Assembly: GCA_002331625.1 (NCBI GenBank)
Contig: DCZN01000063.1
Coordinates: 4,732-26,473 of the forward strand
Reading direction: 5' to 3'
Origin: Nitrospira sp. UBA2083
Lineage (GTDB): Bacteria; Nitrospirota; Nitrospiria; Nitrospirales; Nitrospiraceae
Length of the DNA: 21,742 nt
Position 1 is the stretch's first letter, and every line of letters starts with the position of its first letter. A model generated the notes under the pieces. That model searched no databases. It was not told the origin of the DNA and saw only the letters and a list, made by a program, of their open reading frames with translations. Made by a program: the position numbers and the translations under genes. Of this stretch, positions 14,066 to 21,742 are shown piece by piece.

Positions 14066-15604
14066 ATGACAACTCCAACATCATCAGAAAACCGCTGGTG
14101 GGAACTCCCAACTGTGGAGCAGCTCTTAGGTATTCTAATCTCCTACCGACGAGTTGTTCTCGGAATCCTGGTGGCTAGCCTACTCGTGTTTACCCGTGGA
14201 CGAGTTGCAGAAATGGATAGATGGCTGTTTCAAGCGTCCGTTCCTGGAACCCAAGGCCTGGTGTACTACCTTACAGACCACTATGGAATGGCTGCCGCTG
14301 CTTACCGAACTCACCTGCGAGAGGGAGGATGGCGGCAATGGGATACCGGTGACCCATCCTACCAGGCACTGCTGCAAGGCGATATTGCAACAGCTACTCA
14401 TGCAGCGGATCAGCAGCTCGAGATTCATCCTGACGCACCCTCCGCCTTGTTAACACATGGTGAAGTAGCTCTAGCGCGACAAGACTACCGCGCTGCCTTG
14501 ACCCGCTTCGAGCAGATCCTCAAGCATGACGAAACTCATGCCGACGCACTACTATTGACAGCGATCGCATATACCTACACCCAGGACTATAGTCATGCCA
14601 TTGACAGCTTGCAGCGACTCTTACGAAACAACCGGAGCGGAGATCGGCTGACAGCCTTTCTCTGGACACTGGAGACCATCGATAAGCTACAAGAAGCCTC
14701 TCCAGACGGACTTCGCTGGTGTCTCCTGGCACATTATTATCGGAACCTTCGGATCATTGATCCTTCGAATTCAGCTCTCGCCGAAAAGGCAGCCTATCAG
14801 GCTATTGCATTAGGTGGGCGGCCCGATGATGCGTATGTCACGCTCGGCGTGCTCGAAGATAAACGCGGCGACTATGATCGCGCCTTGACCTTTTTCCTGC
14901 AGGCGATCCAGCTGAATCCTCGCAATGCCGAAGCCTTTCGATGGGCCGCTAATATCTACCGACATCGAGGCAGCGATCTTCTCAACGAGTATCAGATGTG
15001 GAAGGGAGCCGTTGAGGCAAGTCCTACAGACCAGTTCCACCGAGCAAATTTGATCGCTTTTCTCACCGAACGCTTCGGGGATTATCCACAAGCGCTTGAG
15101 TTTGTGAAGGCGGGGTTGAGTGAGTCGCCTCAGAACCAAGAACTGTTGAGCAATGCGGCCAAACTCCATTTCAATCTTGGCCGTACCGAGGAGGCTATTG
15201 GCTATTACCGCCAGCTGCTCACGGTTCAGCCCAGGAACCCGGCCCTCTACGAAGCAATCGGTATGAGCCTGGAAACACTAGATCGGTACGACGAAGCGGT
15301 CCAAACCTACCAAATGGCCGTCGCCATTAATCCAGTCAGATCCTATGCCCATCGAGGGCTTGGAAACATATACGCGAAGCAGAACCGAGTGAAGGAATCG
15401 ATCGCCGAACACGAGACTGCGATCAGATTAGGGGATAACGATCTGACCCTCAAAACGTTTCTGTGCCAGCAATACGTCACTGCGGGCCTGTATCGCGAGG
15501 CAGCCACGTGTCTGGAGCAGGTTTTGAAACAAGATCCTCAAAACAAGAGGGCCCAGCACCTCTATCCGTATGTCAGGAAAGGTCTAGGACGCGAGATCTC
15601 ATGA
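14066..15604 (+). CDS. Membrane-anchored TPR protein
   Basis: The 512-residue protein (ATG at 14066, after GAGGAGG) has one membrane helix at about residues 28-44 and a long TPR solenoid after it. Clear repeats are at about 126-160 (ALLTHGEVALARQDYRAAL), 245-278 (AYVTLGVLEDKRGDYDRAL), 347-380 (LLSNAAKLHFNLGRTEEAI), 382-415, 416-449 and 450-484. The solenoid is probably on the outer (periplasmic) side or at the inner face, and would act as a scaffold for other proteins. Its stop overlaps the next gene's start as ATGA (15601-15604), so the two products are likely made together and may form a complex. No enzymatic domain is seen. The partner cannot be named. Confidence 0.8.
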   Translation: MTTPTSSENRWWELPTVEQLLGILISYRRVVLGILVASLLVFTRGRVAEMDRWLFQASVPGTQGLVYYLTDHYGMAAAAYRTHLREGGWRQWDTGDPSYQALLQGDIATATHAADQQLEIHPDAPSALLTHGEVALARQDYRAALTRFEQILKHDETHADALLLTAIAYTYTQDYSHAIDSLQRLLRNNRSGDRLTAFLWTLETIDKLQEASPDGLRWCLLAHYYRNLRIIDPSNSALAEKAAYQAIALGGRPDDAYVTLGVLEDKRGDYDRALTFFLQAIQLNPRNAEAFRWAANIYRHRGSDLLNEYQMWKGAVEASPTDQFHRANLIAFLTERFGDYPQALEFVKAGLSESPQNQELLSNAAKLHFNLGRTEEAIGYYRQLLTVQPRNPALYEAIGMSLETLDRYDEAVQTYQMAVAINPVRSYAHRGLGNIYAKQNRVKESIAEHETAIRLGDNDLTLKTFLCQQYVTAGLYREAATCLEQVLKQDPQNKRAQHLYPYVRKGLGREIS

Positions 15605-16728
15605 GACGGAGAAGCGGGTTGATTTCATTGTTCCGAAATGTGTGGGGTCGCGTTACCGTGCAATATGGCATGGGTGCCGCTGCCTGCGCCCTCGGCATTT
15701 GGATGCACTATCAGTATCGACTCCAGGGTTCTCTGCTGTTTCTTGCCCTGCCAGTGGTTGGAGTCATCTTGCTTCTCTATGAATTCATGCTCATCGTCAA
15801 CCAGTTCGCGACGAATCTCCCACGATGGGATCCCGTCCGATCGCTCTTAGCTCGAACCGAATGGACTGCAGGGCTGCTCGTCCGCCTCTTCGTGTACTCC
15901 AGTCTCTTGCTCTATGCCAATGGCATCCTGGACACGAGACCGCCATTCTACCGCGCCGCAGAAATCGATTCTGAGGCATGGAAGAAAACAGTTGGGCTAC
16001 CGAACACCTATTCATGGGTCACGCTGAGGTATCGCGACGACTCCGATCGCCCGATGCGGGTTTTAATCACTGAACGAGAGAAGGCTCACCTCTGGGGAGC
16101 CCAACCGGTCAGCGTGAAGATCAAGCGAGGCATGTTTGACATTCCGACCGTCGTGGCGATCGAGCAAGATTGGGGCTGGTATGGAGCAGAAATTCTCAAG
16201 CGGGCACCGACGGCTACCCTGGTCTGTCAAGCCAAGCTCCTGTTCGAGTTGACACATGATCGTTGGACCGAAGGGATCGAAGGCGGCCAGAGGTATCTTC
16301 AGCTGAAACCGGAGGATTGGAAAACGGCTAATGATATCGGAGTGCTATTATTTGAGGGACTCCGCTATCAAGATTCGTTGCCGTTCTTCCGACACGCAGT
16401 CCAGCAACATCCGTCGTACAGCTCCATGCAGGCATACGGAGCTGCCTTGAATTGGGCCGGCCAGTCAGCTGAGGCAGCTGTGGTGTTGAAGGAGTCTATT
16501 CCTCTCGATCCGAATAACTGGGAAGCATACTACCATCTAGGCTATGTGTACGGCGACATGGGTCAATATGAAGAAGCAATCGGATATTTTGAAGAAACTC
16601 TAAAGCGACATCCATACATGCTCGACGCTCGTGCGATGATTACCAAACACAGAGAAGATATCGTCCAGCGAGATGCGTTAGCTAAGTTTCGAAAGTCGGC
16701 CATTCAGAAGAGAGCGCAAACGCAATAG
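15601..16728 (+). CDS. Polytopic membrane protein with C-terminal TPRs
   Basis: The 375-residue protein starts at the ATG overlapping the previous stop; an open frame further upstream is only the shadow of the TPR gene. It has three membrane helices (about residues 16-37, 43-66 and 90-110). A region of about 80 residues (121-200) is rich in beta-type sequence (SWVTLRYRDDSDRPMRVLI, PVSVKIKRGMFDIPTVVAI). From about 205 to the end there are TPR-like helices, the best being WEAYYHLGYVYGDMGQYEEAIGYF (307-330). The coupling with the first TPR gene suggests a two-protein membrane assembly. I do not recognise the family. The tail is basic (KFRKSAIQKRAQTQ). It converges on the HemD-like gene with 182 bp between. 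Confidence 0.78.
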   Translation: MRRRSGLISLFRNVWGRVTVQYGMGAAACALGIWMHYQYRLQGSLLFLALPVVGVILLLYEFMLIVNQFATNLPRWDPVRSLLARTEWTAGLLVRLFVYSSLLLYANGILDTRPPFYRAAEIDSEAWKKTVGLPNTYSWVTLRYRDDSDRPMRVLITEREKAHLWGAQPVSVKIKRGMFDIPTVVAIEQDWGWYGAEILKRAPTATLVCQAKLLFELTHDRWTEGIEGGQRYLQLKPEDWKTANDIGVLLFEGLRYQDSLPFFRHAVQQHPSYSSMQAYGAALNWAGQSAEAAVVLKESIPLDPNNWEAYYHLGYVYGDMGQYEEAIGYFEETLKRHPYMLDARAMITKHREDIVQRDALAKFRKSAIQKRAQTQ

Positions 16729-16910
16729 AGTGGTGATTTCTCAGGAGTTCTGACACCACCTGCCATGTTCGCTCTTCGAATCGCACTCCTGAAGATGGTA
16801 AAGCTCTGAAGTAAGCGGTGCGTCCTAATCGTCCGATCCTTCTCAATCGGATCATAACCATCTGGCAACACCTGAATGCACAGTCATCAGACGAAAGCAT
16901 ATCGCTCATG

Positions 16911-17738
16911 CTATCTCTTTCGGCCAAGAATGCTCGCCGCTTGCTCGGCCACTTCTTTCACCAAGACACCCATCTTGGGATGTGATGGCTCGAAGTCAAC
17001 CGGCCAGTCGAAGTGGCGTAGTCGTTCGCTTGCGGCTGGACCGATTGAGGCCACGACGAGTTTCTGCACAGCTGCCTGAAACGGATCGACTTTTCCGTCC
17101 TGCTCCATCACTTGCATGACATGATCGACCTGCATCGCATTGGTGACCAGGATCACATCAACCTGTCCCGCAATGATGCTGTCACAGGCGGAGCGTATCG
17201 GCCCGAGATCATCGGGTAACGCCCATTTGTAGATCGGCACGGGCAGAACCTCGGCCCCACGCTGTTCCAGGGCCTTCACCAGCGCAGTGTTGGGAATACC
17301 ATACTCCTGCACCGCAACTCGTAACCCTTCCATCGGGCTATACTCGTCCAAGGTCGTAATCAAGTCGATCCAGGTATTGGGCTCCGGCACGGTCACGGTT
17401 GCCGTAAGACCCAACGCCTTGAGGGCTGCGATCGGCTTGGCCCCTCGTGCGATGATGACAGTCTCTCGTAACGCCTCGACGACTGAAGGCCAGGGATGTT
17501 GGGATTTCACAACTTCAAATAACGCTGCGGTGCCACCACCCGTAAGCAGAATAAGCATATCGATCTGCCCAGCCATGAGCCGCGTACCAAATTCATATGC
17601 CGCCGCGTTACTTTCCAGGGGAATTTCGCGTAGCGCCGGAGCGAGCAGTGGGCGCCCATCGTACCGTTCAATCAGACGGGCCATCTCCGTGGCCATCCGG
17701 CTTTCAAACGCCGCAACTGTCATTCCGTTGAATGTCAT
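16911..17738 (-). CDS. Uroporphyrinogen-III synthase (HemD) family protein
   Basis: The 275-residue product has the two-lobed HemD pattern: MTFNGMTVAAFESRMATEMARLIERYDG at the first lobe, MLILLTGGGTAALFEVV (60-76) in place of the usual (F/I)TSxxxV, then VAVQEYGIPNTALVKALEQRGAEV (140-163) opening the second lobe and ILVTNAMQVDHVMQV and VVASIGPAASERLRHF. HemD closes hydroxymethylbilane to uroporphyrinogen III, the precursor of heme, siroheme and cobalamin. The gene stands alone, divergent from the VOC gene, not in a hem cluster, so it may be a second, specialised copy. The weak GAGGGG upstream is 11 nt from the ATG; an ATG five codons later is the alternative start. The family is clear; enzymatic role in this cell is inference. 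Confidence 0.82.
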   Translation of the reverse strand: MTFNGMTVAAFESRMATEMARLIERYDGRPLLAPALREIPLESNAAAYEFGTRLMAGQIDMLILLTGGGTAALFEVVKSQHPWPSVVEALRETVIIARGAKPIAALKALGLTATVTVPEPNTWIDLITTLDEYSPMEGLRVAVQEYGIPNTALVKALEQRGAEVLPVPIYKWALPDDLGPIRSACDSIIAGQVDVILVTNAMQVDHVMQVMEQDGKVDPFQAAVQKLVVASIGPAASERLRHFDWPVDFEPSHPKMGVLVKEVAEQAASILGRKR

Positions 17739-17772
17739 AAACTTGCATGCCCCCTCGATCAGTGGCCAATCA

Positions 17773-17842
17773 TACTATACTCACCGACAAGAGGGAGAGC
17801 CGGTTTTCCGTTGACGGCTGATCATTGCTCTCCCTACTATAC
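17773..17842. promoter_or_regulatory. Divergent control region of the HemD-like and VOC genes
   Basis: For the VOC gene, TTGACG (17811-17816) and TACTAT (17835-17840) are 18 bp apart, giving a start near 17847 and a leader of about 34 nt. A 9-bp inverted repeat agggagagc (17792-17800) / gctctccct (17827-17835) spans this promoter. The octamer tactatac occurs at 17773-17780 and again at 17835-17842; on the minus strand the first copy (GTATAGTA) could supply a -10 box for the HemD-like gene. One regulator could act on both genes. Confidence 0.4.
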
Positions 17843-17880
17843 ACACGCGCCCTTTCGCAACCAGTGCAGGACACCCGCGT

Positions 17881-18321
17881 ATGACAGCACCACTCCATCG
17901 AGGTCTTCGGCACTTGGCGCTTCGCGTCATGGATCTTCCTCGATCACGTCGATTCTATGAGCAGGTGCTCGGCATGCACGTCGTGTGGGAGCCTGACCCA
18001 GAGAACGTCTATTTCAGTTCTGGGGTCGACAACCTGGCACTCCATCAGATCTCGAAGAGTGAATTGAGTTTCTATGATTCCTCGAAGACCCAACTCCTCG
18101 ATCACATGGGCGTGATTCTCGAAAACCCTGAGGCCGTGGACCAGATGTACCGCGAGGTTTCCCCAAGTATTGAGTTACTCGGGGGACGCATCGCCAAGGA
18201 ACCGAAGCGGCATCGTGACGGCAGCTATTCGTTCTATTTTTCCGATCCCGACGGGAATCTGATTCAAGCGTTGTACGAGCCCACGATCAGCAAGTTAGAA
18301 TGGGGAGAAGGCAAGACGTGA
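17881..18321 (+). CDS. VOC (glyoxalase/dioxygenase-fold) family protein
   Basis: The 146-residue protein is a single VOC unit: LRHLALRVMDLPRSRRFYEQVLGM (8-32) is the classic opening strand-helix, with His11 as a probable metal ligand. LALHQ and DHMGVIL supply the next His positions, and SDPDGNLIQALYEP ends the fold with a probable Glu ligand. Such proteins act as metal-dependent dioxygenases, isomerases or lyases, or as small-molecule binding proteins; the substrate is not readable. The start is an ATG with only a weak upstream CAGGAC. It ends 52 bp before the MBL-fold gene, and the stop codon lies within a large hairpin. The two are probably one transcription unit. Confidence 0.85.
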   Translation: MTAPLHRGLRHLALRVMDLPRSRRFYEQVLGMHVVWEPDPENVYFSSGVDNLALHQISKSELSFYDSSKTQLLDHMGVILENPEAVDQMYREVSPSIELLGGRIAKEPKRHRDGSYSFYFSDPDGNLIQALYEPTISKLEWGEGKT

Positions 18322-18370
18322 AGGGTGAAGTGGTCGGTCTCTTTTTACGTTTCACATTTCACATTTCACG
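18317..18370. repeat. Inverted pair of period-7 repeats forming a hairpin between the VOC and MBL genes
   Basis: cgtgaagggtgaagtg (18317-18332) pairs with catttcacatttcacg (18355-18370) at 15 of 16 positions when G-U pairs are allowed. Each arm is itself a tandem of 7-mers (gtgaagg/gtgaagt and tttcaca/tttcaca). The left arm covers the VOC stop codon and the right arm ends 3 nt before the next ATG, where a ribosome-binding site would normally lie. Confidence 0.6.
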
Positions 18371-18373
18371 GTC

Positions 18374-20002
18374 ATGAGCACCTGGAACATCCTGCCTCGC
18401 AACCATTACGTGAGTCTCGTTCCCTGGTGCTGGGTGCAGTTGGAAAGCGCTCAACCTCCAGGCCCTTTCCCATTTATGGGCGGTGTCGCCCCTGAGGTCG
18501 TTGCGAGCCTTCAGGAAGCACATCACCTGCTGTCCAGCGCGATCGATACGGTAATCAGCGATGTCTTTGCACATCGGGCGCCGCTCGACGCCCCCGATCG
18601 CCAACGACGGCTGGAAGATGCCTATGCGGAACTCGTGAACGCGCGGCCCTATCTTCAGCAACACATTCGCTGCGGCCGGCGATCGGATGGGACCTTTTAC
18701 TGGGAATTCCCAACCGACCCAAGCAAATCTGCGACCGTGACTAACGGCGGCCTCCGTGTGTTTCATGCGATCAACCGCCAGGCCATTCCGTTTGGATTCA
18801 ATGAACGTCGTCTCGGGCCGTCGGTTGGGACGCTACTCGGTCTGCTCGATGGCACCCAGACCGTGGACGAGCTCGGTTCTGTTGTGGCCGCAATGCCGCG
18901 GGACTCACAGAGTCTCTTGACTCGACTCATGGAACTGTTGCAGCAGCATGGGTGCCTGACGACGTCGGCAACCGCTTCACTGCGCCGCTATTGGCATGAG
19001 GTCGTTCAGGACCAAGACACTGTCCATCTTGGGCACGCCGCCTTACTGTACCGACAACGGGATTCCTTCTTTCTCTTCGACCCATGGCTGTTACCCTGGT
19101 TTGCGGAATCACCGTTGCCGTCACTCTGGGGTGGGCTGATCCCCAAGCCTGCCGCGGTGTTTCTCACGCATGACCATGATGATCACGTCGATCCGCGAAC
19201 CTTGCTGCATCTTCCAAAGGACGTCCCCATTATTGTGCCAAGCCGGCGCAATCAAAAACGGCTGTTTTTTGACTATCAGGCACTCTTAACCGAGCTGGGG
19301 TTTGCTCACGTCATCGAGCTCGCGCATGGTGAAAGTTGGCCATTCGAAGGAGGGGCGGTCATTTCGGTCCCGTTTTATGGTGAAGATCCGTGCGACGTGG
19401 AGATGCCGAGGAATTGCTATCTGATTTCTGATCGTGGATACAATGTACTGGTGCATGCAGACAGTGGCCCCACCAATGGCGGGCGGTCAGCCCTTAAGGA
19501 CCATGTCATTCCGCCATTGGTCAGCACGTATGGACCCATTCCCCTCGTCCTGGCCTCGCAACAACAGCTACTCGAACTTCGGACCCATGCTGCCCATGCA
19601 CCCTTCGCTCACCCTGGCACATGGCTGAACATCGGCGAGAACGGGTATCTCACCAACACCTATCTTGCCGATCTCTGCGCGGCCGCTCGGGCACGGATGT
19701 TTGTGTCGTACGCCACCGGCGGTGCCGACTGGTACCCTGACCACCTCTCCTTCATGTTCAGCCGTCGCAATCCCGCTCGAACCGCACTCCTGACGGCGCA
19801 CTGGGAACCATCGGAGAAATTGAAAGACCTTCTTGCTTCTCAGGGATGTGGCTATCATCGTGCCCGTGTGCTGGACATCTATCGACCAACAACAGGAGGT
19901 GTGATAGATGTCTTCACGACAGGAGAGGCCCTAGCCCCACTGACACTCTATCGGGTGGATCACGGCGATCCGCCCTTTCTGAAGGCCGGCACAACACGCT
20001 AA
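18374..20002 (+). CDS. MBL-fold metallohydrolase with N-terminal extension and winged-helix-like domain
   Basis: The 542-residue protein carries the metallo-beta-lactamase motif [11 protein letters not shown] (264-274), with HxHxDH ligands H266, H268, D270 and H271, and a later VHADSG that may add ligands. The catalytic domain therefore begins only near residue 215. About residues 148-200 ([31 protein letters not shown]) resemble the PqqD-like winged helix that binds peptides in RiPP pathways or acts as a domain in larger enzymes. The first 140 residues are unrecognised, with a Trp-rich start. Gene order links it to the VOC gene upstream and the epimerase 26 bp downstream. There is no Shine-Dalgarno sequence at the ATG; a hairpin occupies that place. 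Metal-dependent hydrolysis is likely; the substrate is unknown. Confidence 0.8.
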   Translation: MSTWNILPRNHYVSLVPWCWVQLESAQPPGPFPFMGGVAPEVVASLQEAHHLLSSAIDTVISDVFAHRAPLDAPDRQRRLEDAYAELVNARPYLQQHIRCGRRSDGTFYWEFPTDPSKSATVTNGGLRVFHAINRQAIPFGFNERRLGPSVGTLLGLLDGTQTVDELGSVVAAMPRDSQSLLTRLMELLQQHGCLTTSATASLRRYWHEVVQDQDTVHLGHAALLYRQRDSFFLFDPWLLPWFAESPLPSLWGGLIPKPAAVFLTHDHDDHVDPRTLLHLPKDVPIIVPSRRNQKRLFFDYQALLTELGFAHVIELAHGESWPFEGGAVISVPFYGEDPCDVEMPRNCYLISDRGYNVLVHADSGPTNGGRSALKDHVIPPLVSTYGPIPLVLASQQQLLELRTHAAHAPFAHPGTWLNIGENGYLTNTYLADLCAAARARMFVSYATGGADWYPDHLSFMFSRRNPARTALLTAHWEPSEKLKDLLASQGCGYHRARVLDIYRPTTGGVIDVFTTGEALAPLTLYRVDHGDPPFLKAGTTR

Positions 20003-20028
20003 ACTTTTTGTTTTTTGAGGAGATACGG

Positions 20029-21051
20029 ATGAGCGAGACGCAGTCACCAATTCTTGTCACAGGAGCCGCGGGGTTCATCGGATTTCACGTGGCGATGCGT
20101 CTCTTGGACCGAGGCGAGCATGTCATCGGCCTCGACAACGTCAACGACTACTATGACGTCCGGTTGAAGGACGCGCGCCTGGCACAATTGACCCCTCGAG
20201 AGCGGTTCACATTCGTCAAACTGGACCTGGCCAACCGCCAAGGGATGAGGGACCTCTTTGCCGACCAATCCATCCGGCGGGTGGTTCATCTAGCGGCTCA
20301 AGCCGGTGTTCGCTATTCACTCGTCAACCCTCACGCTTATACCGAGAGTAACATCGAAGGATTCATGAACATCCTCGAAGGCTGCCGACACGGCCACATC
20401 GAACATTTGGTCTACGCGTCTTCTAGCTCAGTCTACGGCGGCAATACCCGCATGCCATTCTCGATCCATGACAATGTCGACCATCCCATCTCGCTCTATG
20501 CTGCGAGCAAAAAAGCGAACGAGCTGATGGCGCATTGTTATGCCAATTTGTACCGGCTGCCGTGCACTGGTCTGCGCTTCTTTACCGTCTATGGTCCCTG
20601 GGGACGCCCGGATATGGCCCTCTTCATCTTTACCAAAGCCATCGTGGAGGGCAAACCGATCGAGGTCTTCAACCAGGGCAAGATGATGCGTGACTTCACC
20701 TATGTAGCCGACATTGTGGAAGGAGTCATTCGGACCCTCGATCATCCGGCGACGGCGAATCCCGCTTGGTCAGGGGAGAAACCAGATCCGGGAACCAGCT
20801 CGGCACCAGCACGGATCTACAACATCGGCAACCATCAGCCGGTGGAACTGCTGCACTTCATTGAAGTGCTGGAAAGAGCCTTGGGCAAGAAAGCGGAGAA
20901 GAAATTATTGCCGTTACAAGCGGGGGATGTCCCTGCCACGTACGCCGATATCGATGATCTCACCAACGACGTCGGGTTCAAACCGACTACACCGATTGAG
21001 GTCGGTATTCCTCGTTTTGTGGAGTGGTATCGGAAGTTCTACAACGTGTGA
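20029..21051 (+). CDS. UDP-glucuronate 4-epimerase (NAD-dependent SDR)
   Basis: The 340-residue protein starts at the ATG six bases after GAGGAG. It has the NAD-binding TGAAGFIG (G12, G15, G18), the catalytic SSSSVYG and Y157-x-x-x-K161, and [15 protein letters not shown]. The stretch [17 protein letters not shown] (35-51) is the signature I associate with UDP-glucuronate 4-epimerases, as are the RPDMALFIF and [11 protein letters not shown] segments. It would interconvert UDP-glucuronate and UDP-galacturonate in the cytoplasm, for capsule, lipopolysaccharide or other polysaccharide. The length is normal for the family. No other sugar-nucleotide or glycosyltransferase gene is next to it, so the polymer served is unknown. 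A frame extending further upstream is a shadow of the MBL gene. Confidence 0.9.
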   Translation: MSETQSPILVTGAAGFIGFHVAMRLLDRGEHVIGLDNVNDYYDVRLKDARLAQLTPRERFTFVKLDLANRQGMRDLFADQSIRRVVHLAAQAGVRYSLVNPHAYTESNIEGFMNILEGCRHGHIEHLVYASSSSVYGGNTRMPFSIHDNVDHPISLYAASKKANELMAHCYANLYRLPCTGLRFFTVYGPWGRPDMALFIFTKAIVEGKPIEVFNQGKMMRDFTYVADIVEGVIRTLDHPATANPAWSGEKPDPGTSSAPARIYNIGNHQPVELLHFIEVLERALGKKAEKKLLPLQAGDVPATYADIDDLTNDVGFKPTTPIEVGIPRFVEWYRKFYNV

Positions 21052-21075
21052 GGAATCGCTCCATCACACGATCTG

Positions 21076-21639
21076 TTAGAAACAGCCCACCGGGACAAAC
21101 CCTGTACCGAAGAGCCTCGATAGCGCGATATAGCGCGTATTGTCGTAAAACGAATTGCTGGCCCCTCGCAGATTACGCCCGGTAATATCCCCGCCGTAGG
21201 ACGGATCGGTCCCGTAAAACATTCCTCCGCGAGTCTTTTGTACAAGATGCATCCATTCTGAGTAGAGTGAGCAGACTTCTTCTTGGGCTGAACTCGACGG
21301 AGCAATACCCGCGTGCCAATCGCGCGCCCAGTCGGGAACAGGCTGGCCTCCAAAACCGACAGCGCGATCTTGATAGGGAGAAACCTGGTAATGGGGCGCG
21401 GCAACCGTTGAAGGTTGAGGAATGGCAGGTATATTCTCCAGATTAGGCACGATAGAGAGCGGCTTGAGCGACATGGCTTGGCAACCGGCTCGTTCCTTGT
21501 TGGTGTACATCCAACTGCCATCGGCTTCAGGACATTTCCAGGTCATCGTCGATCCAGACAAGGTCTCGTCTGAAGCAGATCCAACAGAAACAGCTCCGAG
21601 AATGGCGACCGATAAGAAAGCCCCTTGGACCAGCCGCAT
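21076..21639 (-). CDS. Secreted protein of unknown function with DUF4124-like start
   Basis: The 187-residue product starts at the ATG at 21639, five bases after GGAGGT; a longer frame to 21711 lacks such a site. A signal peptide (residues 1-22, cleavage near GSA) is followed by TWKCPEADGSWMYTNKERAGC (33-53), which resembles the short Cys-bounded motif of DUF4124-type periplasmic proteins (xYTxKxxxGC). The middle is Pro-rich (IPAIPQPSTVAAPHYQVSP). The C-terminal half has EEVCSLYSEW and a Gly/Asn/Tyr-rich stretch (GGMFYGTDPSYGGDITGRN). There are four Cys in the mature protein (36, 53, 123, 186), which could form two disulphides. It converges on the epimerase gene with 24 bp between stops. I do not recognise a function. 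Confidence 0.72.
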   Translation of the reverse strand: MRLVQGAFLSVAILGAVSVGSASDETLSGSTMTWKCPEADGSWMYTNKERAGCQAMSLKPLSIVPNLENIPAIPQPSTVAAPHYQVSPYQDRAVGFGGQPVPDWARDWHAGIAPSSSAQEEVCSLYSEWMHLVQKTRGGMFYGTDPSYGGDITGRNLRGASNSFYDNTRYIALSRLFGTGFVPVGCF

Positions 21640-21742
21640 ATAGCACCTCCAGTCATGTAGCGAAGACACTCGGGGCCTGATTGCCTGTGGTTGCCCTCGT
21701 TCTTGGTGCACACACCCTACTCAATGGCCCATTTTTTCGTCT

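Noticed and set aside
16730..16759. gtggtg/caccac inverted repeat after the second TPR gene, considered as a terminator
   Set aside because: Only a 6-bp stem with an 18-nt loop and no T-run.
1..21742. Mobile element, prophage, CRISPR array or tRNA-linked island
   Set aside because: No transposase, integrase, cas gene, spaced direct repeats or tRNA-like cloverleaf was seen, although the toxin-antitoxin genes and relics prompted the search.

Overview
The window is ordinary bacterial chromosome with mid-to-high GC. Lipoproteins, a barrel protein ending in Phe and many signal peptides indicate a Gram-negative (diderm) cell. The gene mix suggests a Nitrospirota (Nitrospira-like) bacterium: a diverged uroporphyrinogen-III synthase, VOC and MBL-fold proteins, membrane TPR proteins, a DUF2278 protein and small secreted proteins of unknown function. 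That assignment is an inference from gene content and style; no rRNA or other marker gene is present. I found no tRNA, rRNA, CRISPR array, insertion sequence or phage gene.

Layout. 1-3.8 kb: the 3' part of a secreted thermonuclease-like gene (+) whose two key acidic active-site positions are replaced. It converges on three minus-strand envelope genes: a patatin-like lipoprotein, a dienelactone-hydrolase-like lipoprotein and an outer-membrane barrel. 3.9-5.9 kb: a divergent gene fusing a CHK/aminoglycoside-phosphotransferase-type kinase to a SAM methyltransferase. 6.4-8.3 kb: a DUF2278 (YukJ) plus lamin-tail protein, then a VapBC toxin-antitoxin pair with a clear promoter and operator. 8.3-9.5 kb: a small lipoprotein gene (-) broken by one in-frame TGA, and a small secreted protein (+). 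10-12.1 kb: a subtilisin-family protease with a P domain (-), possibly coupled to a small upstream ORF. 12.8-13.4 kb: a minimal MscS-type channel. 13.4-13.7 kb: a HicB antitoxin remnant with two nonsense codons. 14.1-16.7 kb: two translationally coupled membrane-anchored TPR proteins. 16.9-21.05 kb: a HemD-like protein (-), divergent from a plus-strand row of a VOC protein, a winged-helix/MBL-fold protein and a UDP-glucuronate 4-epimerase. 21.08-21.64 kb: a secreted protein of unknown function (-).

How they fit together. There is no single long pathway operon. The window is a series of one- to three-gene units, mostly envelope or secreted functions, separated by 0.3-0.7 kb spacers that hold decayed genes and hairpins. 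The best candidates for something undescribed are the kinase-methyltransferase fusion and the winged-helix/MBL protein downstream of the VOC gene. The coupled TPR pair, the DUF2278-LTD protein and two gene relics readable through single nonsense codons are next. All functional statements come from motif reading by eye; no database search was run.
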